Counted from the stretch's first letter, positions 47,263 to 59,186 are shown. The stretch is 64,000 bases of DNA from Isoetes taiwanensis (GCA_021234155.1 JAJEKV010000004.1:25399662-25463661); one strand, 5' to 3'. The notes: generated from the letters alone by a model not told the origin. Program-made: numbers and translations.

Positions 47263-47960
47263 TGTGACATCAATATAATATACAGTATAAATACATATAT
47301 TATACTACGACGACATGTACACGGCAACCGTAAAGGGTTGTACCATGGGGCACAACCATTAGAACCCATTATATTGCATATGTTATGCAACATGTGAATA
47401 TATTCTATATTACCATATGGCAATATCCCATATGAGTCATATGACCCATTAGACCATAACCCTAAAAATCGCATCGATCCGAGCCATCGGATCGTCATTC
47501 TGGGCAGGGACGAGCCATTATATAAGGCTCTTCTCCATTCGGGACCGGTTATCGGCATCTTCTCACAGCAGCACTTCTTCCATTCTCATTGCTTCCTCCC
47601 AAGCTCCCATAGCCAGATCCAATTGTCTTTCCCATTGCCACACCATGTCCTCTTAATCTCTTCTCAGATCTCTTTTGATAGCCATCCCATGTTGTCTTTA
47701 CAATCTATCTTCTAGATCTCATATAATCTCGGTCTCATATCAGCATGGCTTTTGTCATGCTAGTTTGATGCGTTTGTCGGTATTATCAGGTATTCTAGTT
47801 ATTTCCCATCTTACTGGGGTTTGATGAGTTTGTCGGGGATTATCAGGTATCTCAAACTCAGATTGTGGGTTGATCATGTTGCTTATAAGAATTGCTTCTG
47901 CATTTTCTTTTTCTTTTATGATGGGAGTCTGTTGATTCTTTGATGATGGAAGGCTGTTGA
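47263..47960 (+). mobile_element. Likely LTR (start defined, end uncertain)
   Basis: A purine run AAGGTGGGGAGAA immediately precedes TGTGACATC. This is the usual arrangement of a polypurine tract followed by the TG of a 3' LTR in plant Ty3/gypsy elements. About 255 bp in, ATTATATAAGGCTCTTCTCC looks like a TATA box with a promoter-proximal start (47515-47535), as in U3/R. No matching 5' LTR was found upstream and the CA end could not be fixed, so the 3' boundary given is approximate. Confidence 0.4.
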
Positions 47961-48642
47961 TTCTTATGTGCATGCAGTTGCAAAAGTTCGGTGCTTATCA
48001 AGATTGCTTCTGGGTTTTCTCTCTTTTCTTTGATGGCAACATTTTGAATTTGATTTCTTTGCTTGCATTTTATGGTTCTAACTCGAGGTTGGACAGTTGT
48101 CGTTCTAAATTCTTATCTACAGAATCTTATTTTGTGGTCTTGGATTTGTGTGCATGAGCAGTTTTGCAACAATGGCGATTTGACTCACAGATTCAACATC
48201 CGCGAGCTGTAGTTGATTGCTGTGCCCTTTGCATGTTTTGCTTCGATGTCAGGCTCCACGGTTTTCTGTTTCTCGTGTAACAGTCAGGATCCAACATGCT
48301 ATCAGGCTCTCTATTCTCTCTCTCCATGTCCTCCCTGTTCGCTTTGCTCGGCCGCCTCCTTGCCCTAAACTAGTTCGATCAAGTTTTTTGGGGTTAGGCA
48401 TTGGTTTTTTCTTGGTGTAAATTTTGTGTAAGTGCTTGATTATTACTTCTTTTCACAATAACTTTGTTTCGATTAATAGTATACTTCCCTTGACAAGGCC
48501 TTTGCTTAATGGTGCCTATCCTGCCTTGGACAATCGTTTTCTGACATTGGTTTTTCTGTGATATTCTCCTTCTCATCCTTGCCTTTACTGCCTTTTCTGT
48601 TTTAGGAGATACTCTCCCTCAGCCCCTATTTTTTATTCTTTA

Positions 48643-49520
48643 ATGGATGATCAGCCACTCATCTATAAAAGGAAAATAAGAGAGCTGACCTCAAAAGTAT
48701 CAAAAGATACAAAGAGGACATGGGATGAGTTTCCAATACATGGAAAACAACTGCCGAAAGAACCTGTGTTCAGCTTGATAACTGTTGGAAAGGAACAAGA
48801 ACAGATGAATGTTTGGGGCAATGTCATACTTAACAGCAATAGTGGTCTTCAAGATTGCGAAAGTGGAATTTATGATGGTAGGCCCACATGACGATATAGA
48901 TGCAATTTTTGGAACGTTCTCTACTAAGCTTAGGAGAGAGAACGTGGCAACCCTCCCTAAACTCATGGACATGTTTGAGAACTGCACTGACCCTAATCCC
49001 ATGGCATTCTTGGCAGATGAGTTTGCATATTGAAAATCATTTGTGAAGGGGTTTTTGTTGGAAGGTAAGGATCAGTTGACTGGGTGCACTAAGCCACTAC
49101 AATTCAAGTTCTGTCTTAGAGATGGGATAGGAGGCCATCTGACATGTTGTGGATGCCTGTGCAAGGCATTGAATTATGGCAAAGGGCCCTAAGGGTGAAG
49201 TGCTTCTCCCAAAAGGTGAACCAAAACTAATTCCCTCTTTCAAAAAAATCAAAGACTCTAGCCAGCTGGTGAGGGGCATCCGGGACTACATAACACACTG
49301 GGGGAGGTTCGAGAGGGAAAGCGTAGCATCAAGATTCAAGCAAAATCACATAGAATCCCTATTCAATTATTTGGGAAAGGTTGTGACATGTCTAGAATCT
49401 GAGCAGCCATGTATAGAAAGGTTAAGAGACGGTCTTTTGCCAGAGACATTTTGAGGGAGCAAGCACATCAAAGAAAGCTTGTCCAAGCAATGGCTCCAAG
49501 TGGTGGGTGAGAAGGAGCGT
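48643..49520 (+). pseudogene. DUF7869-like protein fragment
   Basis: Several in-order open pieces on the plus strand fit one decayed protein. The diagnostic part is about 48860-49030, with MMVGPHDDIDAIFGTFSTKL followed by a segment continuing LPKLMDMFENCTDPNPMAFL. This resembles the VGHTHEDIDQ.FS..(S/A)..LR......TL..L block of DUF7869 proteins, which are abundant and transposon-like in streptophyte algae, bryophytes and lycophytes. Upstream is MDDQPLIYKRKIRELTSKVS, in a different frame. Downstream is a charged piece, KGPKGEVLLPKGEPKLIPSF (about 49170-49453). The expected His after VG is changed (GPHDD for GHTHDD), and two stops or frame changes interrupt it. I infer a dead mobile-element gene. 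Confidence 0.5.
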
Positions 49521-49820
49521 ATGCATGCATTGACTGACAAAGAAGGTGCTATGCATGCATGGGCATAGGCATGCATGCCCAGATCAAAGTTGCATGCAAA
49601 AGTGTATTAATGTAAACTTGAGATCCACTGGATGTAAAGTGTTCTCACATGCAAAAGCTGTGGATAGAAACCTAAGATTGACTGGGTGAGAAGGGGCATA
49701 TGCATACATTAACTATTAGTTATTTACTTTTTGGGTTGCCCCTACAGGGCAAAGCCTTGCTCATGTGAACGAATATCACAAAAGGTGGTTTGTCATGCAA
49801 AAACCTATAATTGTACGGTC

Positions 49821-49904
49821 ATTTTGTTATGGTTTTCATATTATTGTAGTGTTGTATTTCTATTTTGTTATGGTTTTCATAGTATTGTAGTGTTGTATTT
49901 CTAT
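49821..49904 (+). repeat. 41-bp tandem duplication
   Basis: ATTTTGTTATGGTTTTCATA begins at 49821 and 49862, with the following ATTGTAGTGTTGTATTTCTA shared. Confidence 0.9.
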
Positions 49905-50040
49905 AAGGATAATACTAGTTGTATTTCTAGTTAGTATACCCTCCCAACCTTTGATTTGGATATGCATGCCTATGTCCATGCATGCATTGCACCTTCCCTG
50001 TCAGTTAATGTACACAAGAACTTAACTAGTATATCATCCC

Positions 50041-50655
50041 TTTGCTAGTTGCTCCATGCGTGTATTTATTACATGTGCTAGGGAACCCACGGATAGGAGA
50101 GGGTTTTCGGAGGGAAACTGGCAGATGGCGCTGCCCGAGGGACATTAGGGGTGGCCACATGCAATCTTCACGGCCCTCCCCTCCGTATATGAATCTGATA
50201 CGAGAGGGGATACGAGAGAGGGGAAGAGCGGCAGGAACAGGTGCAGAAGAGAGGAAAACAGACGATCAAGACTAAAAATTTTGGGTGTTCCTCTGCCGGA
50301 TTGGAACATTAAAAACTGGCCTCCGACATCAATCGGAGGCCTCCGCCTCCATTTTTCGGCTGAAACTCCTTCCGTTTCAAGATGAAAACTGACATGTGGC
50401 CACCCTTATTAGCCCCGAGCGCCGCCGCCGCCTGCTAGTTTCATACAGGAAACCCTCGACTGCCCATGGGTTTACGCAGGTGGCTCACAAGTAGAGAGAA
50501 ATTCTGTCGATGGGCTTGCAAGGGCGATTCAAGATGATTCAATGAAGATTCAAGCTGGTTTTCTGCAGATTCTTGCGATTCAAACTGACTTTTTGCCCTG
50601 TTTCCCATTTTTTTTCTTTATTTCCTCTATGTGGAAGCGGACAAGGATGAATTCT
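50041..50655. other. GC-richer non-coding stretch
   Basis: Higher GC than its neighbours, including CGCCGCCGCCGCC near 50421. It holds a short ORF (50042-50275) of Arg/Gly-rich sequence with no recognised domain. No element boundary was found. Confidence 0.3.
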
Positions 50656-50659
50656 AAGT

Positions 50660-50866
50660 CGATACCGGCATAGAAGATGCCTAGACCCATAACTTATCGA
50701 TTCTGGTGCCCCAATAGCTAGCAGAGCTATAGATTTTGGAGCCATTCTTGCATCCAGAAAATTATACCGGCATAAAAGACGCTTAGATCCGCACTTATCC
50801 ATTCTGGTGCCCTAGTAGCTAGCAGAGCTCTAGATTCTGGAGCCATTCTTGCATCCAAAACATTAT
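50660..50866. repeat. 101-bp tandem duplication
   Basis: TTCTGGTGCCCCAATAGCTA (50701) and TTCTGGTGCCCTAGTAGCTA (50802) lead into GGAGCCATTCTTGCATCCA in both copies. Confidence 0.85.
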
Positions 50867-51909
50867 AGATGGAAGGGCGACCATAGCTAAGAAGGTAACA
50901 CTAACTTGTAGAAATACCTATTTTACTTCTAGATCTGCCATATAGCCGGCATGCAAACTTCCTGTTTTATACCCTTAAATAGCTCGCCTCAAAGCCAGAA
51001 TAGACACTGTAGCGGCTCGCCTGGAGGCTTGAAGGCTTCGAAACAAAGAATGCAACCTCTTTCTGCTCTAGAGGTTTCTTGGCGGAGCAATGGCGGACGC
51101 CATCTGAGCCTCAATAACCTCGAATACCCAAAAAAACACACACCATAACCCACAGGAATTCCCCCCTACCTGTGGATTACGTATTGATGTTAACCAAACT
51201 TGAACACGTGACCTCGAGATAATAATGGAATCTAATGCCCCCATCAAAGATCAGCGTTGGTCATACTCAAACCCATGACATGGTGTTTCTTCCTTTGAAA
51301 TGAGATCACTCAACATAGAGCATAGTGTGGGGCATGTTTTGGCAAAGTAATCATTTGCTTGGGTCCTCAATTTTTTAAAGAATAGGTAACATTTAGCCAA
51401 TAATTTCCTACCGGCGGTGCTCATAATTTATTATGTTTGTATGCCTTCCTTGAGGCTAAGACTATTGACTTTAGGCGTAGGACCCAAAAGATAATTGTAA
51501 TTTCCTTGCAAAGGACTATTGACTTTACGCGTAGGACCCAAAAGATACTTGTAATTTCTTGGCGGAACTATTAACTATGTGCGGGACCCAAAATGCACTT
51601 GTAATTTCCACCCGACAATAATATGCATATTCTCAATATGTCTCGACTTCCCAAAAAATACTTGTAATTTTCACACGACACATGCAAAATTCTCCATATG
51701 TCTCGACTTTTATTGTGGCCGCTTGTAGAACGTTATACATGCTTCTAGAAGCCCGGGATCACTATGTGGGTCAATGCCATGACCCTCGAAAGGTATGTTC
51801 CATGGACCACGACTACTCGATACACCTAGATAAGTTTCTTACAAAGAGACTCTTAATGAGAGACTAATATTTAACAAAAAAACTTAAGCTACACAGGGCA
51901 TGTGCTAGG

Positions 51910-52090
51910 AAAGTCAGGTCATGACCATGAAAGGTCATGTTTGTTCCCACGAGCTTGACCACCGAACTTGGTGACCACGGCAACTCGGCAGACCAAGTCA
52001 TGACCATGAAAAAGCTGCTTTTCATGAAATGACCTCCAACATGTTTGTTCCCATGATCTTGACCGGCCAACTTGATGACCACAACAACTC
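51910..52090. repeat. Imperfect tandem duplication in U1
   Basis: GTCATGACCATGAAA occurs at about 51917 and 51997, and CATGTTTGTTCCCA at about 51935 and 52038. Both are followed by CTTGACC and an AACTTG.TGACCAC block. Confidence 0.75.
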
Positions 52091-52679
52091 AATTTCTTGC
52101 AAGAGACCCTTACTCATATACAAATATTTATGACATAAATAGAAAAAACCTAAGCAAAAGGGGACACTACATGCTAGGAAACTCACGCAATGACTAACGA
52201 AGTCAGATTCTACACATTAGGGAATAAGAATAACATGAATTTGGGAGTATTTTAATGTGTAAGATATCGCCTACAAGAAGAACCGAGTTATTTCGTCCCA
52301 TAGTGTATGTTTTTAAACGAGAAACTTGACATATTGGGTACTTGGAGAATTGGGCTATGGCATTCCGGATGTTATTGTTATGGCTTTTTTTATGTGATAA
52401 CAAACTTGTGCATATCCGACCTTTTTTTTTTTTTTGAAGCCTAATTCCCACAAGTGTTCGGCAAAGCTCGCCACGCTGGGAAAAGTGTTGCTAGTTCTCG
52501 TAATGGGAAGTACGTATGACATATATGGGGATCGGGTATCAGCAAACAACAACAAGAGTTGGAAGTGCAAAGCCGGTTGTGGAAAACGGATTTCGAAAGC
52601 ATAGAGAAGTCCTATGCGTTCAGATGGCGTATGGCGCTGATTTACGCTCTTTGGTTGTCTTTGATGGTTTGCTGTAATG

Positions 52680-53215
52680 TTTGTTGTCCAACCAGGATAA
52701 GGCTCGCTCTCGTCTGCTCCCTCACGGATTACCAAAGCCGCAAATTACCGTTACCTTACTTTCAAATTAGACAACTATGGCACCATCTACTTCGATTTTT
52801 CCCTTTCTCCTCCCCCTTCGCTTTTCTTCCTCTCGAAGCTCCTGTTCCAAAATCAGGTAATATTATTATTATTATTTTCTTTTCTTTTCTTTTCTTTTAT
52901 TTTATTTTATTATTGACATCATCTCATATTTTGTTCTTCCCTTGCCACAGCCTCAAAACAATTGGAATCGTTGTTGCTGGGGTTTTTCTGATCATAGCCG
53001 CATGCTTAATTTTAAAAGTATGTTATAGTAATCATCGTAGGCAGTGTGACTGTGAGGAGGAAAAGGAAAAGGAAAAGAACAAGGAAAAGGAAAAGGAAAA
53101 GATATGTTGTTGCGAATGCAAGTGCAAAGAGTGTGAAGTGAAAGAGCAGAAGATAACTTATTACCACTACTACTGCCCAAACACTTGTCACTATTACCCA
53201 TGCCCTTACTATTGA
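52680..53215 (+). pseudogene. Two-exon membrane-protein family, copy U1 (frameshifted exon 1)
   Basis: Exon 1 (about 52680-52856) contains ANYRYLTFKLDNYGTIYFDF and a Pro/Ser-rich stretch, then AATCAG|GTAATA. The intron has ATT and TTTTC runs. Exon 2 starts at 52951 after CTTGCCACAG. It reads SLKTIGIVVAGVFLIIAACL continuing ILKVCYS, a clear membrane helix, then a Lys/Glu tract and CCCECKCKECEVKEQK. It ends in a Tyr/Cys/His-rich tail, TYYHYYCPNTCHYYPCPYY, and TGA at 53213. The L.SS..(D/E)Y..ANY.YL.F.LD.YG.IY pattern of the family faintly resembles bulb-type lectin segments of S-domain receptor proteins, and a Ser-rich linker before a membrane helix fits that idea; this is inference. Compared with U2/U4 an extra T near 52678 and another indel near 52705 break exon 1, and the NYGTIYF frame does not join the helix frame. 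Confidence 0.5.
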
Positions 53216-53339
53216 AGACCACGTATTCTTCACCTCTTACATTGCAGCCTTCGAATGGATCTACACCAAATGTTCATCATCCCTATATTTTTTATTACTA
53301 CTACCCAAACACTTATCACTACTGCACATGTTGAAGAGC

Positions 53340-53500
53340 ACATCTTCTTTAAGTTGGTCCCCTCTCTCCTTTGAAAATTTGAATTATACAAAACCAACGA
53401 CACAAAAGGTGTTGGCCAGTCTCCTTTTGTGTGTGTGTGTGTGTGTGTTTTTTTTTTGTGAACCATGAGATTCTTGAGTCTTTTGAACAATATTTCAAAT
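53340..53500. other. Copied 3' flank with GT microsatellite
   Basis: The 3' flank of the unit (AAGTTGGTCCCCTCTCTCCT, then TATACAAAACCAAC) leads to a (GT)n run at 53428-53447 and a T run. U4 has a long T run at the same place (62187-62213). Confidence 0.7.
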
Positions 53501-54355
53501 ATATTTAGTTATGGAGACCAATGTAAAATTACTACCACAATCTGCATAAGAGAGCATCCACCTTTTGTATAACCAAACAAACTTAACATCTCTAAAAACC
53601 TAATGTCTGTTTTTTTGAGCATTGTTCCCATAATTTCCTTCATGGAAACTCAGTCTTACCCACTGCGTTTCCCTTGGATTGATCACCCTAAGTGATCTGG
53701 AGTTCTTGACCGCCCCTTGGTAGGTGCCCTTCATGAGGTTTTCTAGGACTCAAGTCAACAAGGTCCAAGAGTTGGAATATTGAGTAGTATGTCTAAGATA
53801 TCTGTTGCGTAAAGACGCATTTGAGGATCAAAATAAAAAGAATTTGAGTTCAAGCACACAATATTCTTAACGTGCATCATCCTTTTTAGTGTTTGCTCCA
53901 TGTATGTATTACCTACGTTGATGCAAATGAAACTCGAACATGTGACATCGGGATAATGGAATTTAATGTTTTAATCAAAGATCGATGTTGCCCGTCCTCG
54001 AAGCCATGACATTGGGGTTGGTTATCGTTCCTTCCATTGAAATGAGATCATGAACATATTGTTAAATGTAGGACATGACTTTGTGAATGCAAGCATTTGC
54101 TTGGGTCCTCAACTTGCTTTAAAGAGTAGCTACCAATTAGCCAATAATTCCTATGGGTGAAGGTCATATAAAGCAGTTGAAATTATTTATTCTAGGATTT
54201 GATGTATGCCGTAGTTGACGCCGTATTATATGGACATGGTCAAATTAAAATGGTGGGCAGGACTTATGAATAGGTCAGTATTGCAAAGGACTATTGATGT
54301 TAGATGTAGGACCCAAAAAGATTTAGGTAAATTTCCACACGACACTTGCATATTC

Positions 54356-54370
54356 TCCATATATATCTCG
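54356..54370 (+). promoter_or_regulatory. Possible TATA box of copy U2
   Basis: CTCCATATATATCTC lies 30-45 bp before the ATG at 54400. The same string precedes exon 1 in U4 (about 60815), and a shorter form does so in U5 (about 63853), always at the same distance, so it is a conserved part of the unit. Confidence 0.35.
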
Positions 54371-54399
54371 ACTTTTAAGGTGCTCTTTGGCTGTGTTGG

Positions 54400-54934
54400 A
54401 TGGCTGTGATGCTGTTGTCGAACCAAGATAAGGCGCTAGTTAGTTCCCAGACAGATTACCAAACTGCAAATTACCAGTACCTCCCTTTCAAATTGGACAA
54501 CTATGGCACAATCTACTTCTATTTTTCCCTTTCCCAGCCCCTCCTCCTACTTCTACTTCTTCCTCTGGAAGCTCGGGTTCCAAAATCAAGCAAGATACTA
54601 TTTCTTTCTTTTATTTTGCTATTTTATTTTATGTTATTTTACTTATTTTTCTTTACATAATCTGACATAAAATGATAATTTGTTGGTCCTTTGCCATAGC
54701 CTCAAAACTATTGGAATAGTTGCAACATGCGTAATTTTAAAAGTATGTTATAGTAATTATTGTACGCAGCGTAACTATGAGAGTTGCCAGAGTTGCGAAG
54801 AAGAGAAGGAAAAGAAGATAATTTATTACCACTACTACTGCCCAAACACTTATCATGCACATGCCCTTAGTATTGAAGAGCATGTATTCTTCAAGTTGGT
54901 TCTTTTTCTCTTTCTTACTAAAGATAAAAACTGA
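54400..54934 (+). pseudogene. Two-exon membrane-protein family, copy U2
   Basis: From ATG at 54400: MAVMLLSNQDKALVSSQTDY, continuing to NYQYLPFKLDNYGTIYFYFS and a Leu/Pro-rich end. In another frame the same DNA reads PAPPPTSTSSSGSSGSKI, a Pro/Ser/Gly linker, and only that frame joins exon 2. The 5' splice site is AATCAA|GCAAGA (54589/54590), GC in place of the GT seen in U4. Exon 2 starts at 54700 after TTTGCCATAG. Its helix is shortened (TIGIVATCVILKVCY) by a deletion of about 24 bp relative to U1. The Lys/Glu tract is reduced to EEEKEKK, and the tail IIYYHYYCPNTYHAHALSIE runs on to a stop at 54934, with no CCCECKCKEC segment. Probably decayed, although exon 2 itself is open. Confidence 0.45.
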
Positions 54935-56421
54935 AATATACAGAACCAACAATACAAAAAGGGCTAGTCTCGTTGTATTTTGCCTCTTTTTTTTTTTTTG
55001 AACCATTAGATTCACGAATATTTTAAACAACATTCTAAATACTTAGGGTTGTGGAGACCAATCTAAAACGACTACCACAATCTACATAAGAGAGCATCCA
55101 CCTGTTGTGTTACCAAACAAATATAACATCTGTTTTTTAGTGCTGCTCCCATATTTTCCTTCAAGGAAACTCAGTCTTAACCATTGCTTTTCCCTTGGAT
55201 TGATTGCCCTAAGTGATCTGGAGGTCCGGAGCGCCCCTTGGTAGGTGCCCTTTACCAGGTTGGCTTGGTGGCCAGGATTCAAATCAACAAGGCCCAAGAG
55301 TTGGAATATTGAGCAGTATTCTAATGTCTAAGATATCTACTGCATATGGGCGCATTTGAGGATCAAGAAGTGATAATGAGAATTCAAGTGATAAAAAAAG
55401 GGAAGTAAATAATTAAAAGTTGAGGTACACAAAAGTCTTAAAACTGCATCATCCTTTTTATTGTTTATTCCATGTGTGTATCACATATATTGATGTTAAT
55501 CAAACTCAAACATGTGACCTGGGAATTTAATGTTTTAATCAAAGATCGATGTTGCTAATACTCGAACCCATGACACTGAGGTTGATTAATGTGGGACATG
55601 GTTTTTGTGAACGCAATCATTTGCTTGGGTCCTTAACTTGCTCAAAAGAGTAGTTATCAATTAGCCAATAATTGCCATCAGTAAGGTCATATAAAACTAT
55701 TGAAATTGTTTATTCTAGAATTTGATGTATGCCATTATATGCACATGCGCAAATAAAAATGGTGGGTGAGAATTATGATTAGGTCAATATTGTAAAGGAC
55801 TATTAACTTTAGATGTAGGACCCTAAAAATATAGGTGAATTTCCACATGGCACATGAATATTCTCCATACATATCTTGACTTTTACTGTGGCCACGTATC
55901 AGGTTAGCTTTCAAGCATGTAAGTTTAATGTGGCATCTAAGACTTCATGAAAAACTGTATCTACAAGGTTATACATCTTGCTAGAAGCCCAAAGGCCACT
56001 ATATGTGTCACGTTTCTCTAAATGCAATGACCCACCCAACTTGGTGATCATGAGAATTCGGTAGACCTAGGTCAGTTTCTTGCAAAGAGACCCTTACTTG
56101 GAGACAAATATTTATAACATAAAATAAAAGGAACTTAAGCAACACACGGCACTACATGCTAGGAAACTCAGATGATGTATGCTCAATAAAGTTGCAATGA
56201 TACAATCGAAACAATCAATGCAACATGAAGTCAACAAATTTTATAATAAGAAAACAACAATTATCGACCCAAACCATAGGTCATCTTCACATGACACATT
56301 GATATCTATATTCTACTTTTACTATGCATCTAATGTGGCCATATAAGCTTAGCAAGCTTGGCGTACTAGCATTTGTCTAATTTGACCAAGCCATACATAA
56401 GGTAAAGGAGACAACTTGGAA

Positions 56422-56519
56422 GATGAGATTGACCTTGTAAAAAAAGGGATTGTGGGCAAAAAGCAAAAGATGAGATTGACCTTGTCAAAAAAAGGGATTG
56501 TGGGCAAAAAGCAAAAGAA
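56422..56519. repeat. 47-bp tandem duplication
   Basis: GATGAGATTGACCTTGT followed by AAAAAAAGGGATTGTGGGCA and AAAAGCAAAAGA, present twice (56422 and 56469) with one substitution. Confidence 0.9.
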
Positions 56520-57724
56520 ATAAAACAAGATCTGACAACATAAAGGACAAAAGAAACAAAGACCTTTATTATTTTTATGAAATATCTTCCCGGTCATGAG
56601 GGGCTCTTACTAGGAAACACAGATGATGGCATTGGCAAGTTTGGCCGGACAAGAGTTGAATCTAATCGAGTCTAATCAAGTTATATTTTTCTAGCATATT
56701 TAGCGGGCTTGCTTAACTCCTCCTATGTTCCTAGGTTATCCACCTGTTTGCCACATGAATGATGTGGCATTACTCTAAAACACTTCGAGACCATCCAGAG
56801 TCGCACTGGCCCATTCCTTAACCTGTTGTAGGGTCCCCTTGGTCGTTAAAATAATATCTATCTGTTTATTCCTTGGGTAACCTTTTCTTATCCTATGGCT
56901 ATAGAAAGTAGAAAACACCAAGAAATTATGACAAGGAGCACTTTGCCAATCTCGAGTTCCCTCTATCGGTCTGCTTCATATGTGTGAGCTACGAATAAGA
57001 ATCAAAGATCCTAGAGATACTTCTTGCCAAATTTACATTTTGAGCCGCATTTTGTCAAAGCTTTGGCTTGTTGGCAAAATCAAAGATAAATTATTTTGTC
57101 ACCCATGGAGCAAAAAATGTAATTCATGATTTTTTTGACTACCTCCAGGTAAGTATTTTAGATTTTTTTTTTTGTTTTTTTTTTTGGCATTCCAAATCTG
57201 TTGTGTTTTTTGATTGCTGACTTAGTGGTATCTTGATTCATAAATAGGCATGAGATACCCTTTTTTTGTGGGTGTCAAGGTGCCTTTCTAGTCATCATTA
57301 CAAACTCCTAAAAGGGCCTGGCCAATGGCCTTGATGACCTATCCCATGTCATGTTGCAAAAGTGAAGCAAAAATATCTTTAACATCAATCCTAGTGAAGC
57401 ATTGTAGATTTTCGCCTAAGCATTCTATGAAAAAGGGAATGATGGTTAATATAAATGTCCAATAAAACTATAAGAGTTCATGTTGGCTGTAAGAGAAATC
57501 ATTGAGAGTGTGTAGTAGTAAAAGCCAAATTAGAATAGCTAGAGGATCTATTTGAGAAGATTGATGTTATACTCAAAGAAAAATGAAACAAATTTTATTT
57601 TTATCGTCTAAATTTTTTTGGTTACTTTTTTAAAACTTCCATATTTATGATGTATGTTTGGCATACTTCTATGTTTATTTTATACTTCTATGTTTATTTT
57701 ATACTCTTATTTTATACTTTTATT

Positions 57725-58303
57725 CTATGTTGCGGATGCAAGTGCAATGAGTGCGAAGTGAGAGAGGAGAAGATAACTTATTAACACTACTACTTGCCCA
57801 AACACTTATCATTGCACATGCCCTTAGTATTGAAGAGCATGTATTCTTCAAGTTGGTCCCCTTTCTCTTTTTTTCTCTCTGTTATAATAATCATCGTAAG
57901 CAGTGTCACTGTGAGAGTTGTGACAGTTGTGAAGAAGAGAAGAAAAAGAAGGAGGAAAAAGAAAAGAAGGAAAAGGAAAAGGAAGAGAAGGAAAAGAAAT
58001 GTTGTTGCGAATGTAAGTGCAAAGAGTGCGAAGTGAAAGAGTGTAACTTATTACCACTACTACTACTGCCCAAACACTTGTCACTATTCCACATGCCCTT
58101 ACTATTGAAGACCATGTATTCTTCATGTTGGTCCTCTTACATTGCAGCCTTTGAATGGATCTACACCACATGTTCATCATCCCTATATTATTTATTGCTA
58201 CTGCCCAAACACTTATCACTACTGCACATGTTGAAGAGCACGTATTCTTTAAGTTGGTCCCCTCTCTACTTTCAAAGATTGAATTATACAAAACCAACAA
58301 CAC
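57725..58303 (+). pseudogene. Two-exon membrane-protein family, copy U3 (exon 2 pieces)
   Basis: Starts inside the Cys-rich part (TTGCGGATGCAAGTGCAATG), then repeats the tail block CCCAAACACTTATCATTGCA, and then starts again with a second exon-2 piece at about 57880. That piece reads CYNNHRKQCHCESCDSCEEE, a long Lys/Glu tract and CCCECKCKECEVKE. The helix segment is missing from both pieces. The open frame 57751-58344 spans them, but its later part reads through the tail repeats in a different frame from U1. Three successive copies of the CCCAAACACTT(A/G)TCAC.. block (57796, 58069 and 58206) show internal tandem duplication. Confidence 0.5.
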
Positions 58304-58495
58304 AAAAGGTCTTTTGTATTACCAAACAAATTCTACAAACTTAATGTCTGTTGTTTTGAGTGCTGCTCCCATATTTTCCTTCATGGAAACTCAGTGACCG
58401 ATCACCCTAAGTGATCTGGAGACTTTGACCGCCCCTTGGTAGGTGCCCTTCACAAGGTTTTCCAGGACTAAAGTCAACAAGGCCCAAGAGTTGGA

Positions 58496-59186
58496 TTCTA
58501 GAATGGGACTCGCAGAAACCAACAAAGTGATAGATAGGCTTCTCATTCATCTCAGCAGATTTTCTACAATGGTGGACAGTGGGTAGCCGCCACATGCGAA
58601 CTACCCACGAAAAATAAAGGGAAAATCCAATTATATCATTTGGACCCCAAAAAAATACAATGCTAATAGATGAGTGGTTGATGTACTGTAAAAGCTTATC
58701 AACGGATTAAAAACCCAGCCCTTTCGGGTTTTCGAGGAAAAACCCTAGTGATAAGCCTTGACAAGGGGCTTAGACAAACGTAAGGCATAGAATCGCTCCC
58801 AAAAACCCCGCATGGAGAAGTCGAAATATATGCCGCCGCCAACCTTGCACACGCACATCACCAACACAACAAACGAGACAAAACAAACATACCGGAAAAT
58901 AGCATCACCCAAATGGGTGGAAAAAAATCACCACCGGTGGAAAAAACATGATAAAATGAAACTTGTACAAAATACAATAAACAAAGAAAGGGGGGAGGGT
59001 GGGTTCAAAGAGAATAAGGTATCTTCTTGAGAAGAGGAAGCCACCGATGAGACGAGGATGTAGAAACGCCGCTGAAATAGCAAACTCCCAACCCAAACGG
59101 GCATGCGCCGCCACCCGCATGCATGCATCATCATGCATGCTCGTCCCATTCTAGAATGGCGATCCGATGTCTCGGATCGATCACGA
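58496..59186 (+). mobile_element. Rolling-circle-like element, second locus, unit 1
   Basis: Starts TTCTAGAATGGGACTCGC. The subterminal inverse is GTCCCATTCTAGAA near the right end, followed by the same hairpin CGATCCGA-TGTC-TCGGATCG and ATCACGA. Relative to 3240-3929 the GGGG/CCCC pair has become GGGA/TCCC, i.e. matching changes at both ends. The interior includes the LINE-like hairpin module at about 58690-58762 and an Lys-rich spurious ORF. Confidence 0.7.

Larger units (their letters stand above)
51180..53800 (+). repeat. Segmental duplication unit U1
   Basis: First of five related units. Shared landmarks include AATGGAATCTAATG plus CATCAAAGATCAGCGTTGG (about 51225-51260), ACTATTGACTTTAGGCGTAG with GACCCAAAAG, and exon 1/exon 2 of the two-exon family. 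The 3' flank includes CATGGAAACTCAGTCTTACC and CCGCCCCTTGGTAGGTGCCC. U1 carries extra sequence between 51720 and 52500 that U2 and U4 lack at the corresponding place; U3 shares part of it. Confidence 0.7.
53801..55440 (+). repeat. Segmental duplication unit U2
   Basis: Begins with GTTGCGTAAAGACGCATTTG and ends at the next occurrence of that kind of block (about 55340). It contains the CATGTGACATCGGGATAATG block at 53939, exon 1 at 54400 and exon 2 at 54700. Confidence 0.75.
55441..58490 (+). repeat. Segmental duplication unit U3 (exon 1 missing)
   Basis: Shares the flank blocks AATTTAATGTTTTAATCAAA (about 55530) and GACTATTAACTTTAGATGTAGG (55798), and the U1-specific GTTATACAT..GCTAGAAGCCC block (about 55969-55990). 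After that it diverges for 1.7 kb before the exon-2 portion at 57725. No exon-1 sequence was found. The 56.1-57.6 kb part looks unrelated to the other units and holds no recognised gene. Confidence 0.6.

Noticed and set aside
50410-50440. CGCCGCCGCCGCCTGCTAGT as another Helitron 3' end
   Set aside because: CTAG followed by T is present, but no stem-loop can be formed in the preceding 30 bp.
52992-53233. Phe/Pro/Ser- and Leu/Phe-rich ORFs on the minus strand of the Lys/Glu exon (also 57848-58303 and 61642-62256)
   Set aside because: These are antisense shadows of the GAA/AAG tract; the plus-strand frame has the membrane helix and Cys-rich tail and a splice acceptor.
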